Shown here in pieces: positions 17,921 to 27,337 of a stretch of 64,000 nucleotides of DNA. The stretch is from positions 1 through 64,000 of the forward strand of contig CAZOJI010000003.1 of the NCBI GenBank assembly GCA_964580055.1. The letters are read 5' to 3'. Numbering within the stretch: the stretch's first letter is position 1; every line of letters begins with the position of its first letter. This DNA is from JBDGYW01 sp964580055. GTDB taxonomy: Bacteria; Gemmatimonadota; Gemmatimonadetes; Gemmatimonadales; GWC2-71-9. The notes below the pieces were generated by a model. That model saw only the letters and a list, made by a program, of their open reading frames with translations. It ran no database searches and was not told where the DNA came from. The translations under genes were made by a program, and so were the position numbers.

Positions 17921-19078
17921 CTACTGCACGATCGTTGCGCCCGAGGAAGGCCTGCAAAAATGCATGGTACTCTTGGTAGTGGCCGTCGCATAGCCGGCCG
18001 CTACTTCCCCGACGAATCGATCCGCAGCTTCCCTATCAACGAGAGCCACGGCACACCCCCCGAACCCGGCACCCGTCATCCGCGCGCCAAAGCAGGCGCC
18101 GTGGGCGCGAGCCAATTCGGTGATCCGATCCAGTTCAGGACAGGAAACTTCATAAAGATCTCTGAGACTCGTATGGGACTCGTTCATGAGCTGTCCGACC
18201 CTCCCCAAATCGCCGGCTCGCAGTGCGTCCGCCATGAGCAATGGGCGCTCCATCTCGGCCACGACATGCTTCGCCCGCCTGAACACCTCCGCATCCATTG
18301 AGTCTCGGGAGTTCTCGAGAGTTCGAGGATCCACATCCCTCAAGGATCGTACATCGGGATTGGCGGTCTGGAGTGCGGCAACAGCATCTTCGCAACTAAT
18401 CCGGCGATCGTTGTATTCACTAGAGGCGAGCGACCTACGCCCCCCTGTATCCATTACCACAAAACAAGCCGAAGCCGGGATCGAAACCAGCTCGTACTCC
18501 AGCGTTCTGCAATCAAGAAGCAAGGCGCTGCCTGCCACACACAGCGCGGAAGCAAATTGATCCATGATCCCGCAGTTGACACCTACGTAATGGTTCTCAG
18601 CCGTCTGACACAAGCGAGCCATATGATCCGGGCGCCAAGCAACCGATGCAGCGTGGCAGAGTGCCCTTGCGGTCGCCATTTCGACCGCGGCGGACGAGGC
18701 CAGGCCAGATCCGACGGGGACATCTCCCGTTATCACCAGATCGGCGCCGGGCAGGCTCAATCCTTCCTGGCTCAAAACCCAGACGACGGCCGCAACGTAG
18801 TCGAACCAGCCGGAGCCTCCAGGGACTTCGAGTGCGCGTACTTCGGTAGCGCACGTCTCATCCAAAACAATCGAATGTGCCCTGATAAGCTCGTCTCTTC
18901 GGGGCCTGAATGCGACAGCCACGAAACGGTCGATGGCCATTGGGAGAACGAACCCGTCGTTGTAATCAGTGTGTTCCCCTATCAGGTTCACGCGACCCGG
19001 TGCCAAGGCAACTGCTGTGGGTCCTTTCTCGGAAAAGAGATCTGTAAACCTCTTTCGAGCTTCATCAACCAGGTTCAT
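17921..19078 (-). CDS. galK: Galactokinase
   Basis: This GHMP kinase phosphorylates alpha-D-galactose at C1 with ATP. The galactokinase signature GRVNLIGEHTDYNDG is near the N-terminus, the GHMP ATP loop appears as PVGSGLASSAAVE, and motif III is MTGAGFGGCAVALV near the C-terminus. Length is about 385 residues, the normal size. I place the start at the ATG at 19078 rather than the TTG at 19084. No galT, galE or galM is next to it. The upstream gene is the large histidine kinase, 43 bp away, so galK may be read through from there. Confidence 0.95.
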   Translation of the reverse strand: MNLVDEARKRFTDLFSEKGPTAVALAPGRVNLIGEHTDYNDGFVLPMAIDRFVAVAFRPRRDELIRAHSIVLDETCATEVRALEVPGGSGWFDYVAAVVWVLSQEGLSLPGADLVITGDVPVGSGLASSAAVEMATARALCHAASVAWRPDHMARLCQTAENHYVGVNCGIMDQFASALCVAGSALLLDCRTLEYELVSIPASACFVVMDTGGRRSLASSEYNDRRISCEDAVAALQTANPDVRSLRDVDPRTLENSRDSMDAEVFRRAKHVVAEMERPLLMADALRAGDLGRVGQLMNESHTSLRDLYEVSCPELDRITELARAHGACFGARMTGAGFGGCAVALVDREAADRFVGEVAAGYATATTKSTMHFCRPSSGATIVQ

Positions 19079-19121
19079 GAACAAGGGTTATCCCCATCGC
19101 TCATTCTGTGGACCAGTGTTC

Positions 19122-22100
19122 CTAATCAGGTTCCGAGTCGTTTGTGAGCTCAATTCTCACGGTCGTTCCCTCTCCGACCCTGCTGTCCAATTCAATGCTG
19201 CCACCCCAAGACTCTACGAGTCGCTTGCATATGGCCAATCCCAAACCCGTGCCGCTCGTGGTGGTGGAGAACTGAGGCTCAAAGACGTGGGGCAAGTCGG
19301 ATCGAGGGATGCCCTTTCCGTCGTCGGTTACCGTGATCGTGGGCGATCTTGGTCTCTCTCCACCGACCGTTATGGTTACCTCGGTAGCGTCTCCATCGCG
19401 CGCGTTCTCTATGAGATTCACGAGCACTTCCTTCACTTCGTCCCGTCGCACCTTGGCGACCACGGAGTCATCGGCTCTGACAACCACGTTGGTCTCGCCT
19501 CCGAATGCGTAGAGCTCGGCTGTCTCCCGAGCAATCGCACCCAGTTCAGCGGGTGCAAGAGGAGTGGATTCAGCGAGAGGAGCACCGAAACGTGCAAACG
19601 CACGTGCGATAGAATCCAAGCGCTCGATTTCGGCAAGTATTTGTTGAGCCGTCCGGTCGAGCGTGTGTCCAAAATCGCCACGCGGGTCGCCGTATGACCG
19701 TTTCAGATGCTGCACACCCAACCGTATCGGTGTGAGCGGGTTCTTGATCTCGTGAGCGATCTGCCGAGCCAGTTCCCCCCAGGCAAGCACGCGAACAGCG
19801 CGCGCTAGTTCGGTAGTGTCATCAAGCGCAAGAACGCATCCACTGGGCTCCCCATGCATCGCCGAGATCTGTGCGCGGATGTGCAGCTCCCCGACGGTGA
19901 ATTCGCTGGAATCGGATTCGGCACGCCCGTTGAGGAAACCGCGCACCCATTTCCATACGGGCACCCAATCAGCGCCACCTAGAACGTGAATGTGGGAACC
20001 GGAGGGTAGCGGTGCTGAGAGCAGTTCTTCGGCGCGCGGATTCGCGATCATGACGCGCATCTCCCTGTCGAGAGCAATCACACCAGTCGCCACGTTCTTC
20101 AGAACCGTGGCCGTGCGGCGCCTCGCCGCTTCCAGAGCCGACCGGCTGCGTTCGATGTCACTGGCCATTCTTTCAAACGCGTCTACTACCGAAACGAACT
20201 CAGTAGGAACACCAGGGTCGAATGGTGGCGGTCTCTTTCCGCTCCCTACGGCCACGGCCGCATCGCGAAGTGAACGGACCGGGTCGGCAAGGGATCTTGC
20301 GGCGAGCGCCGATAGTTTCGCGGCGGCGGCAAGTCCGATCAAGGTTGCGAGCAGAAGGCCGTAGAACACGTCCTCCTGTTCCGAATGTATGTCTCGCACG
20401 TCCACCAGGCGTGGCACAGCGAGAGTCCCTTCGCCGTCAGTGAAAGCCCCTCGAAACTGACGATACCCCATTCGCGTTGCGCGCCCCCCCACCGCCACAT
20501 CAGCCGTGACTTCAGACTCCTCTCGCAGTTCAGCGCTGCGATAGACGTCCGGGGGCATGAAATGCCCCAGAAGCCCAAGTTCTGCCAGAACGGCAGGCCT
20601 CGCCTGACTCAACACTCCGCCGTCGTACCAAATCAGATCGGTGTTGAGCCGCATTGTCAGATCAGTGAGACGCTCTCTGAGCTCATTTGGATCCAAGTCC
20701 ACGAATTGGCGCGCAGTCTCCGAAGCGTCACTCAGAGTTTGACTGATCAAGAGATCTCGACTTCGTTCCGCGTCGCCTCGCAGCCGCTGCACGGTCCAAG
20801 CCGCATAACCGAGTGTCGGCAGTATGAAGAACCCCGAGAGAACGAGAGCCAGCCTGGCCCTGTAAGAGCGGATCGCAATCAATCCGCCAATCCACGCAGG
20901 TAAGGCTGCTCGCCCTGCCAGTGCCTCGCCCAGAGCCCAGAGCATAGCTATCAGCACGACGTTCCAAACCAACAACAGAGCACCTCTGACTAGAGACCGG
21001 CTCAGATCTCCCAGCGAAACGTCTATGAGAAGCTCCATTCGGACACCCGGTTGTTGTTCCAAGGGTGTCACTCCGAGCACTTTCCAGCCGTCTCTGCGCC
21101 ATCTTATCCCGCCATTGTCCTCGATATCTCCCGGAAGCTCGCGCACAGACATTTCGTAAGGAGCTATCACGCGTCGCTCGCCACGGAGGAACCTCGCCAA
21201 ACGAGCTGGTTCAATCAGCCTTGACCGAGGCCCTACCCCAATCGTGAGCACCGAACCATCTGGGAACGGTACAGCGGCAAGGTAGATAACCCCGGCAGGG
21301 CGATTCACCGGCGTGACAGATATGGAACCGGGCTGTTCAATGGCCGTAGCCTGGAGCAATTCCGAGCTGAGATCCAGGTCGGCGAGATCGAGTCGAACGA
21401 GTTCTTCGGCATCGGGCCCCCAGGAAGCAAGCACGGCCGGGTAATCCTGCTGACTGAGAAAAGAATGGCGCCACAAAGCATACAGTTCGGCGGTTGTGCT
21501 CGGCATATCACCCTCGAGAAGCTCTTCGCCAAGACGCTCCAGATAACCCATCGGCACGGCGTCGCCTTCCTTGACTCGCCCGGCATCACGCTCGGCCAAC
21601 AGCAGTCGTCCCTCCACCACTGCTCCCCAGGTAAGCAGAGCTGCTCCGGCACCAGCGACCACCGAGACACTGGTAACCGTTTGAAGTCGGGGGGCTGGGA
21701 GCACCGACATCAGGATAGGGGGAATCCATAAAAACGCATACCAAACCGGCCAACCGACCACAGGAGCCCAGATGTAGATCCCCAGAACAGCTATTCCAGC
21801 AACAGAGAATATCACACACCAGGTAGTCCACACCGGAGGTACCAACGCGACCCTGCCTCGCACTAGGAACGCGGTGGCAAGCAGGACAACCGTGCTGGCA
21901 ACAGTCAACATGGTCTCCCATGTGACCCACAGACCCAATCCGACACCACTGCTGGGAGGTGTGATACCATTAGCGAGTGCGGATATCGCGAAAGGCGCCG
22001 AAACAACGAATCCTGCAGCCAACGCGAGACCAATCCAGTGACGAGTGAGCCCTTTCCTCGAAAGCGGAGATAGTGCTGCCGTGCAAAGCGCGGTCACAAC

Positions 22101-23141
22101 CAACAACGCGCCCGCAGATGCAGAGAATGGCCCCAGGGCCCCGAGGAAGTAGGTTGCCTCAGAGAAAATGCCGCCGAGTCCGATGCGGTTTCCGGCAGGA
22201 GTGAAGATCAGCACGGTACTGATCCCCCCAGCGGCGATCCAGCGGAATAAGACAGGAGCGCTCAACGTGAAGAGCACAAGTGTGAGCAGCAGTCCGGTCG
22301 CAACCAGGCGCCCCCCAGCGTCGGTGATTTCCAGCTTGAGGTCGCCCTGCGCAGGGGGAATGATCTCTACGCTGAACAGAGTGTCGCTGCCCAACGTGTA
22401 GTCGAATACTCCGCGTACATCGGAGGGCGCTTCCCATGACCTATAGAACCTGAGTTCAGTACCAGTCTCACGAGAAAACCTCGCAGCCACCGTCTCCGAC
22501 CTATCGGGTACAGCGCTGTCAGCCCATAACACCAATTGCCCCATGCCGATTGTGGAACGCAACTGGCGTTGCGCTTCCAACAGCACATAGAACTGATTGA
22601 CGCGAGCCGAAAGTGGAGCAGGGCCTGGAACCGGCGCCACACGGTGACGACCTGCCCACGCCAAAGCAGTGCCGGACGTGTCGAGCACAACCGCGCCGCG
22701 TTCAGGGCCTCCGCTGCCAACAATGCTTTCGAGTTGCTCGAATGCATCCCGCTGCGACGAAAGGTCGACCGTCGCCGCCGAATCAGCCAAATCTCGCGCA
22801 AGTTCGACACTTGCACTCAATCTCCTGCTCAACTCCTCACCAGCAGAACTCAATATCTCTTCCCGCAACTCCGGCCACTCCGTCTCCACCTCCCTCACGC
22901 GCCATGAAAAACTCAATGCCAGGAAAGACGCCACCAAACCGACAGCAGCAACGGCAATTGACGAACGACGTCGCGACGCGGCTTGTACGATCAGAGAGCA
23001 AACACCAAGGCAACCGGCAACTATCGCCCAACCCAGACCCGGCTTCACTAGCCAGAAACCCAGTGCACCGCACTGTACGACTATCAACACCTGTCGGGAC
23101 AAGAGCCTCAGAAAGCCGCGGCCAGCGCGTTCCAGATTCAA
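19122..23141 (-). CDS. NtrY-like sensor histidine kinase, very long
   Basis: This membrane kinase has 1339 residues when started at the TTG at 23141, which has an AAGGGG ribosome site 5 nt upstream. The frame is open to 23501, but that extra part is low in hydrophobic or conserved features. The protein has two helices and an extracytoplasmic domain, then a block of about eight helices (about 260-520), a second extracytoplasmic domain, a helix pair, a third sensor domain, HAMP near 940-990, PAS near 1010-1110, a HisKA domain with His in ARQIAHEIKNPLTPI near 1130, and a GHKL ATPase domain (NLIENARDGD, DDGKGIP, GTGLGLAICKRLV). Most NtrY proteins have about 700-750 residues. No response regulator is adjacent. 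Confidence 0.9.
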   Translation of the reverse strand: MNLERAGRGFLRLLSRQVLIVVQCGALGFWLVKPGLGWAIVAGCLGVCSLIVQAASRRRSSIAVAAVGLVASFLALSFSWRVREVETEWPELREEILSSAGEELSRRLSASVELARDLADSAATVDLSSQRDAFEQLESIVGSGGPERGAVVLDTSGTALAWAGRHRVAPVPGPAPLSARVNQFYVLLEAQRQLRSTIGMGQLVLWADSAVPDRSETVAARFSRETGTELRFYRSWEAPSDVRGVFDYTLGSDTLFSVEIIPPAQGDLKLEITDAGGRLVATGLLLTLVLFTLSAPVLFRWIAAGGISTVLIFTPAGNRIGLGGIFSEATYFLGALGPFSASAGALLVVTALCTAALSPLSRKGLTRHWIGLALAAGFVVSAPFAISALANGITPPSSGVGLGLWVTWETMLTVASTVVLLATAFLVRGRVALVPPVWTTWCVIFSVAGIAVLGIYIWAPVVGWPVWYAFLWIPPILMSVLPAPRLQTVTSVSVVAGAGAALLTWGAVVEGRLLLAERDAGRVKEGDAVPMGYLERLGEELLEGDMPSTTAELYALWRHSFLSQQDYPAVLASWGPDAEELVRLDLADLDLSSELLQATAIEQPGSISVTPVNRPAGVIYLAAVPFPDGSVLTIGVGPRSRLIEPARLARFLRGERRVIAPYEMSVRELPGDIEDNGGIRWRRDGWKVLGVTPLEQQPGVRMELLIDVSLGDLSRSLVRGALLLVWNVVLIAMLWALGEALAGRAALPAWIGGLIAIRSYRARLALVLSGFFILPTLGYAAWTVQRLRGDAERSRDLLISQTLSDASETARQFVDLDPNELRERLTDLTMRLNTDLIWYDGGVLSQARPAVLAELGLLGHFMPPDVYRSAELREESEVTADVAVGGRATRMGYRQFRGAFTDGEGTLAVPRLVDVRDIHSEQEDVFYGLLLATLIGLAAAAKLSALAARSLADPVRSLRDAAVAVGSGKRPPPFDPGVPTEFVSVVDAFERMASDIERSRSALEAARRRTATVLKNVATGVIALDREMRVMIANPRAEELLSAPLPSGSHIHVLGGADWVPVWKWVRGFLNGRAESDSSEFTVGELHIRAQISAMHGEPSGCVLALDDTTELARAVRVLAWGELARQIAHEIKNPLTPIRLGVQHLKRSYGDPRGDFGHTLDRTAQQILAEIERLDSIARAFARFGAPLAESTPLAPAELGAIARETAELYAFGGETNVVVRADDSVVAKVRRDEVKEVLVNLIENARDGDATEVTITVGGERPRSPTITVTDDGKGIPRSDLPHVFEPQFSTTTSGTGLGLAICKRLVESWGGSIELDSRVGEGTTVRIELTNDSEPD

Positions 23142-23518
23142 CGTAACCCCTTGTTTGTCAAAGACTTGTCGCCTTGATACACTAATCTCTGCATACCAGG
23201 AAGCCCGCACCTGTCGATCGCCCAGAGCATGGCGGCTGCAGTGTCCTCGCATTCCGTCGTAAAGGCCTTCGCGGGCAATAGTTCTGCAACCGCAACGTAA
23301 TCGACACCCATTCAAATATGGCTGAATTGTAGCATCGACGGATGTCTCCGCCCGGTACAGACTACCTGGGCACAAAGACGCTGGCCGGCGAACGGCGCCA
23401 GGCTGCTGCAGGTCCCTCGGCATAGGAGCGTGATTGGTTGTATCGTTATATTGTGATGGATCGCGACCAAGGTTTTCGGCCGCGCAACCGGTAACCTGCA
23501 ACCTCCGACCGATCCGAG
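23142..23518. other. Divergent intergenic region, histidine kinase / secreted protein
   Basis: This 377-bp region separates the kinase (leftward) from the secreted protein gene (rightward) and must hold both promoters. The right half is AT-richer around 23440-23460 (a TATATT string at about 23445), a possible -10 for the rightward gene, but I cannot pair it with a good -35. No RNA gene or conserved small ORF is visible. An in-frame extension of the kinase covers most of it but is not supported. Confidence 0.5.
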
Positions 23519-24247
23519 ATGACAGGAATTTCTAACCGGTCCATAGTGCAAATCACGATCTATGCAGTGGCTTTCATCGGCTTCACAGCTCGACCAGCGG
23601 CCGCGGCCGCGCAGGGCAAGCTGATTGATGAAGCGACTCTCATGGTTCACCGGGAATCCCATCTCATTGGTCGCGAGGAATTGCAGGTCCGCGAGGGACG
23701 CCCGTCGGAAGCGGGCGTCGGATATCTGAATGCAGGTTTCACTCTGTCCGCTACAGCTTACTACCCTCCGAACCGGTCGTATGCGACCGCAACCTCCGTG
23801 GTCCAATTCAATGCCGACTCACAGCCTGCGAGGGTCCGGATGGATCTAAACGGCAGCGGACAGCCCAATGTATTCGTGGATTTCACCGCTGGGCGAGTGA
23901 CCGTGCGCAACCGCACCTCAACCGGCGAATCTGCGGGTCAATACCCGAGGCCGTCTCGAATGCTGGTGGTGGACGAGGCGTTGTTGTCGACGTTCGCCGT
24001 CCTTCCTGGGGCCGACCCAGGCAACGTGATGCTCCTCTTCCCGAGATCCGGCAGGCGCGGACCAGCGCCTCTAGAAGACCATGGAATCGAGACTACCTCA
24101 GTCGCGGGTAGAGAACACCGACTCAGACATTGGACACTCGGCAGGGGGGAACTGGTGCGACACCTCTGGTATGACGCCCTCGGACGTCTCATGAAGATCG
24201 AAGTGCCCTCGGCCAGCCTGACAGCTTCTCGAACGCCCAGCGGCTGA
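23519..24247 (+). CDS. Secreted protein of unknown function
   Basis: This 242-residue protein has a signal peptide at about 1-32 (hydrophobic stretch, then RPAAAAAQG). The mature part is rich in beta-strand-like segments. It resembles periplasmic proteins that bind or measure lipid or sugar esters only in a general way (FTLSATAYYPP, TSVVQFNADSQPARVRMDL), and I do not recognise a named family. The C-terminal half has a WTLGRGELVRHLWYDALGRLMKIEVP segment of the kind found at the end of DUF3108-like or DUF6134-like proteins; that match is tentative. It stands divergent to the histidine kinase and upstream of the TolC/adaptor/permease genes. Confidence 0.7.
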   Translation: MTGISNRSIVQITIYAVAFIGFTARPAAAAAQGKLIDEATLMVHRESHLIGREELQVREGRPSEAGVGYLNAGFTLSATAYYPPNRSYATATSVVQFNADSQPARVRMDLNGSGQPNVFVDFTAGRVTVRNRTSTGESAGQYPRPSRMLVVDEALLSTFAVLPGADPGNVMLLFPRSGRRGPAPLEDHGIETTSVAGREHRLRHWTLGRGELVRHLWYDALGRLMKIEVPSASLTASRTPSG

Positions 24248-24409
24248 ACCACTAGTGATCTCAAGCCCCTGAATACTTCCTTGGTATCAGGACGGTTACC
24301 GCCTAGAATTCGTCTCGCTAAGAAATGTCTCGGGATGAAACCTCGGCCGATCATGCGTCGTACGATTCAGTGGACCGCACAACCCCGTATTACCGAAGGT
24401 GTTATTGTC

Positions 24410-25936
24410 ATGAAACGTTCCGCAATCGCGCTGCTGGTCGTGGTGACCATCTGCGCTCCGAAGACCATGTTGGGGCAGCGTCCGTCGCTGCCATCAATTC
24501 CGCAGTCGATCTCGCTCCGCGAAGCCGTCGATATGGCGGTGCATTACAATCCCTCCCACCGTCAGGTTGCCAACGACCACGGCCCGGCGGCTTGGGGCGT
24601 GCGTAATGCATTCGCTTCGTTCCTGCCCAGTTTCTCGCTCAACGGTAGCGCTGGATTCGTCGGTGCCGGCAGCCAGAACCTGTTCGGCGGATTCACCGTT
24701 GAGCAACCGTCCAGCTCGGTCAACTCGAGCTACAGCTTGGGTATGAACGTCACCCTGAATGGCCGCACTCTCATGCAACCTGGTAATGCGATGGCGCAAC
24801 TCGAGGCCGCCGACGCATCCATTGAGAGTTCGGAGATCAACATCGAGGCGATGGTGAAGCAGCAGTACCTGGCGGTGTTGCGGGCACAGGCTCAAGCGGA
24901 CGCGGCGACCGTCCAGGTCGAGCGCAACCAAGAGTTCCTGCGCTTGGCACAGGCACGTTACGAAGTTGGCCAGAACACGATGTTGGACGTTCGCCAAGCC
25001 GAGGTCAACCTGGGGCAGGCCCGTGTGACTCTCCTGCAGAACGAACAGCTGGTAACGGTCGAAAAGCTACGCCTTTGCCAGCAGATGGGTGTGCCTGCAC
25101 CGGACGATCCTACGACGATAGTCTTATCCGATACGTTCCCGATCGCCGAACCCGCGTGGTCGCTCAGGGAACTGGTCGCGGACGCCCAGGAAAACAATCC
25201 GGACCTCGTCGCTCTGCGAGCACGCCGTGCTGCCGCCAGCGCCAACGAGCGGGCAGTGAAATCGGACTGGCTGCCTTCGCTGTCGCTCTCTGCAGGCTGG
25301 TCCGGATACACACAGCAGTTCACGAGCCCCGACTCGTACATCGAGGGACAGCTTCAATCGGCTGAGAGGAACGCTGCTGCAAACCTGGAGACCTGCAATT
25401 TCCGCAACGACATCATTTCGGAACTCGAGCTGGGCTACACTCCGATGGACTGCTCCGAGGTCGCGTTCACTGCACAAGACGAGGCAGCACTGCGCTCCTG
25501 GCTCAACGAGCAGCAGTCCGTTTTCCCATTCGACTTCACACGACAGCCCTTTTCTGCTCGCTTGAGCGTATCGTTTCCCATATTCACGCAGTTCAGCCGC
25601 CCGATGGCGAGTGCGCAGGCGTCGGCCGCCGCGGATGACGCACGCGAGTCCGTTCGCGCCAGGGAACTGGATGTGAGTACGGCAGTGACGCAAGCATATT
25701 ACGGCCTGCGCGCGGCCCATGAGGCGATCGAGATCCAGGAGCAGAACAAGACAGCGGCGGCGGAGGGCCTTCGGCTCGCCACGGAGCGATATCGTGTCGG
25801 ATCTGGCACCTTCTTCGAACTCCTGGACGCACAGTTGGCGGCGCAGAACGCTGACCGCGACTACATCAACGCTGTCTACACCTATCACCAATCCATAGCC
25901 ACACTCGAATCGGCGGTCGGTAGGCCGTTGAGATAG
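24410..25936 (+). CDS. TolC family outer-membrane efflux protein
   Basis: This is the outer-membrane channel of an export system, about 508 residues. A signal peptide (ALLVVVTICAP...LGQ) is followed by two internally repeated outer-membrane-efflux domains with long coiled-coil-prone helices, for example SSEINIEAMVKQQYLAVLRA and TQAYYGLRAAHEAIEIQEQN. Each half ends in the repeat TRYxVGxxTxLDVxxAE, seen as ARYEVGQNTMLDVRQAEVN and ERYRVGSGTFFELLDAQL. The start is the ATG at 24410 after a GAAGGT element; the longer frame from 24281 lacks a signal peptide. The adaptor gene follows after 17 bp. Confidence 0.93.
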   Translation: MKRSAIALLVVVTICAPKTMLGQRPSLPSIPQSISLREAVDMAVHYNPSHRQVANDHGPAAWGVRNAFASFLPSFSLNGSAGFVGAGSQNLFGGFTVEQPSSSVNSSYSLGMNVTLNGRTLMQPGNAMAQLEAADASIESSEINIEAMVKQQYLAVLRAQAQADAATVQVERNQEFLRLAQARYEVGQNTMLDVRQAEVNLGQARVTLLQNEQLVTVEKLRLCQQMGVPAPDDPTTIVLSDTFPIAEPAWSLRELVADAQENNPDLVALRARRAAASANERAVKSDWLPSLSLSAGWSGYTQQFTSPDSYIEGQLQSAERNAAANLETCNFRNDIISELELGYTPMDCSEVAFTAQDEAALRSWLNEQQSVFPFDFTRQPFSARLSVSFPIFTQFSRPMASAQASAAADDARESVRARELDVSTAVTQAYYGLRAAHEAIEIQEQNKTAAAEGLRLATERYRVGSGTFFELLDAQLAAQNADRDYINAVYTYHQSIATLESAVGRPLR

Positions 25937-25953
25937 GTACGGGAAAGGGATCC

Positions 25954-27195
25954 ATGTCAGGACGCAAGAAGCTGACGATAGCGGCGGTGGGTACTTTGGC
26001 CCTCGTCGCTGTAATTGGACTAAACGCAGCGAGAGCAGACCGGGCCACCGAGGTCCGACTGGAAACGGTTGAGCACCGAACCCTCGTTGCCACGGTTACC
26101 GCAAGCGGTCAGATCGAACCCACGCGCAATGTCGACATCAGCGCCGACATCACCGGTCGGATAATCGAACTTCCAGTTGAGGAAGGCGACTGGGTCGAAA
26201 GAGGTGACTTGCTCGTTCGCATCGATCCCTCACAGTACGAGGCGGGAGTCGCTCGGGCACAAGCCGGACTGGCCTCGGCGGAGGCCTCCGCGCTCCAAGC
26301 TCGCGCGAACCGTGACCAGGCGGAGCGCGCACTCAATCGATCCCTTGAATTGGAGCGGAGAGATTCTGCGCTCGTTTCCGAGGAACAGCTCGAAACCGCC
26401 CAAACCAACTACGAAGTGGCGCAAGCTGTGGCCGTGTCTTCCGAGCATCAAGTCGAGCAGGCGAGGGCAACACTGCGGGAGGCAGAGGAACAGCTGGCCA
26501 AGACCATCCTCAAAGCACCGATGTCCGGTCAGGTCACCAGACTCGCTGTCGAAGAGGGCGAAGTGGCAGTTCCCGGCACATTCTCGAGGGAAACCGGTCT
26601 GCTCATGACCGTGAGCGATCTCTCGGCGATCCAGGTAAATGTGCGTGTGGACGAAACCGACGTGGTCAGGCTGCAGGTCGGTGATTCGACCGAAATCGAA
26701 ATCGACGCTTACCCTGACACATCGTTCACCGGCCGCGTAATGAAGATTGCTCAGAGTGCCGTCCGCACCCCGGGCAGTGGGACGGGCGACGAGGCGGTTG
26801 ATTACGACGTCGAGATCAGGATGGACGATCCGCCTCCAGACGTTCGGCCGGACCTCTCGGCTACCGCCAAGATCGTCACCGCCACTCGAGACAGCGCCTT
26901 GAGCATCCCGATCATTGCACTCACGGTTCGTGAACACACGCCGATATCCACCGAGATTTCTCCGCAGGACACAACCGAAACCGAGACCGAGGGGGTGTTC
27001 GTAGTAGTTGACGGTCGTGCCCTATTTCGCCCTGTCGAGGTCGGTATTGCCGGCGAGGAGCATTTCGAGGTGATCGAAGGCCTTTCCGGCGGCGACACTA
27101 TCGTTGCCGGGCCGTACCAGACCATCCGCGACCTGTCCGACTCGAGCGCGGTGCGAGCAACCGGTGATTCCGGGGAAGAGACAGATGAGAATTAG
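25954..27195 (+). CDS. HlyD/MacA-type periplasmic adaptor subunit
   Basis: This 413-residue membrane-fusion protein links an inner-membrane transporter to TolC. An N-terminal helix (about 5-25) anchors or exports it. A barrel-sandwich (lipoyl-like) part follows, with VTASGQIEPTRNVDISADITGRI, then a helical hairpin at about 85-175, the second lipoyl half KAPMSGQVTRLAVEEGEVA, a beta-barrel and a membrane-proximal domain. The order TolC, adaptor, permease, permease is typical of MacAB-like systems. The gene sits 142 bp upstream of the first permease. Confidence 0.92.
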   Translation: MSGRKKLTIAAVGTLALVAVIGLNAARADRATEVRLETVEHRTLVATVTASGQIEPTRNVDISADITGRIIELPVEEGDWVERGDLLVRIDPSQYEAGVARAQAGLASAEASALQARANRDQAERALNRSLELERRDSALVSEEQLETAQTNYEVAQAVAVSSEHQVEQARATLREAEEQLAKTILKAPMSGQVTRLAVEEGEVAVPGTFSRETGLLMTVSDLSAIQVNVRVDETDVVRLQVGDSTEIEIDAYPDTSFTGRVMKIAQSAVRTPGSGTGDEAVDYDVEIRMDDPPPDVRPDLSATAKIVTATRDSALSIPIIALTVREHTPISTEISPQDTTETETEGVFVVVDGRALFRPVEVGIAGEEHFEVIEGLSGGDTIVAGPYQTIRDLSDSSAVRATGDSGEETDEN

Positions 27196-27337
27196 TCGTG
27201 ACGCTCGAATTCGCATTAGCGAGGACCGGAAGACCACTTACTCTGGCAAGCTTGCGACCGCATTTCCCGCCAACCGCGTGCTGAGGTTCTGCAGCGATTG
27301 GCTGGTGGCGCCGCGAGACGGTTAACCGTTCAGCAGC

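Noticed and set aside
23142..23501. N-terminal extension of the large histidine kinase
   Set aside because: The added 120 residues are Cys/Arg-rich without helix or domain features, while a TTG at 23141 has a strong AAGGGG ribosome site just before the first membrane segment.
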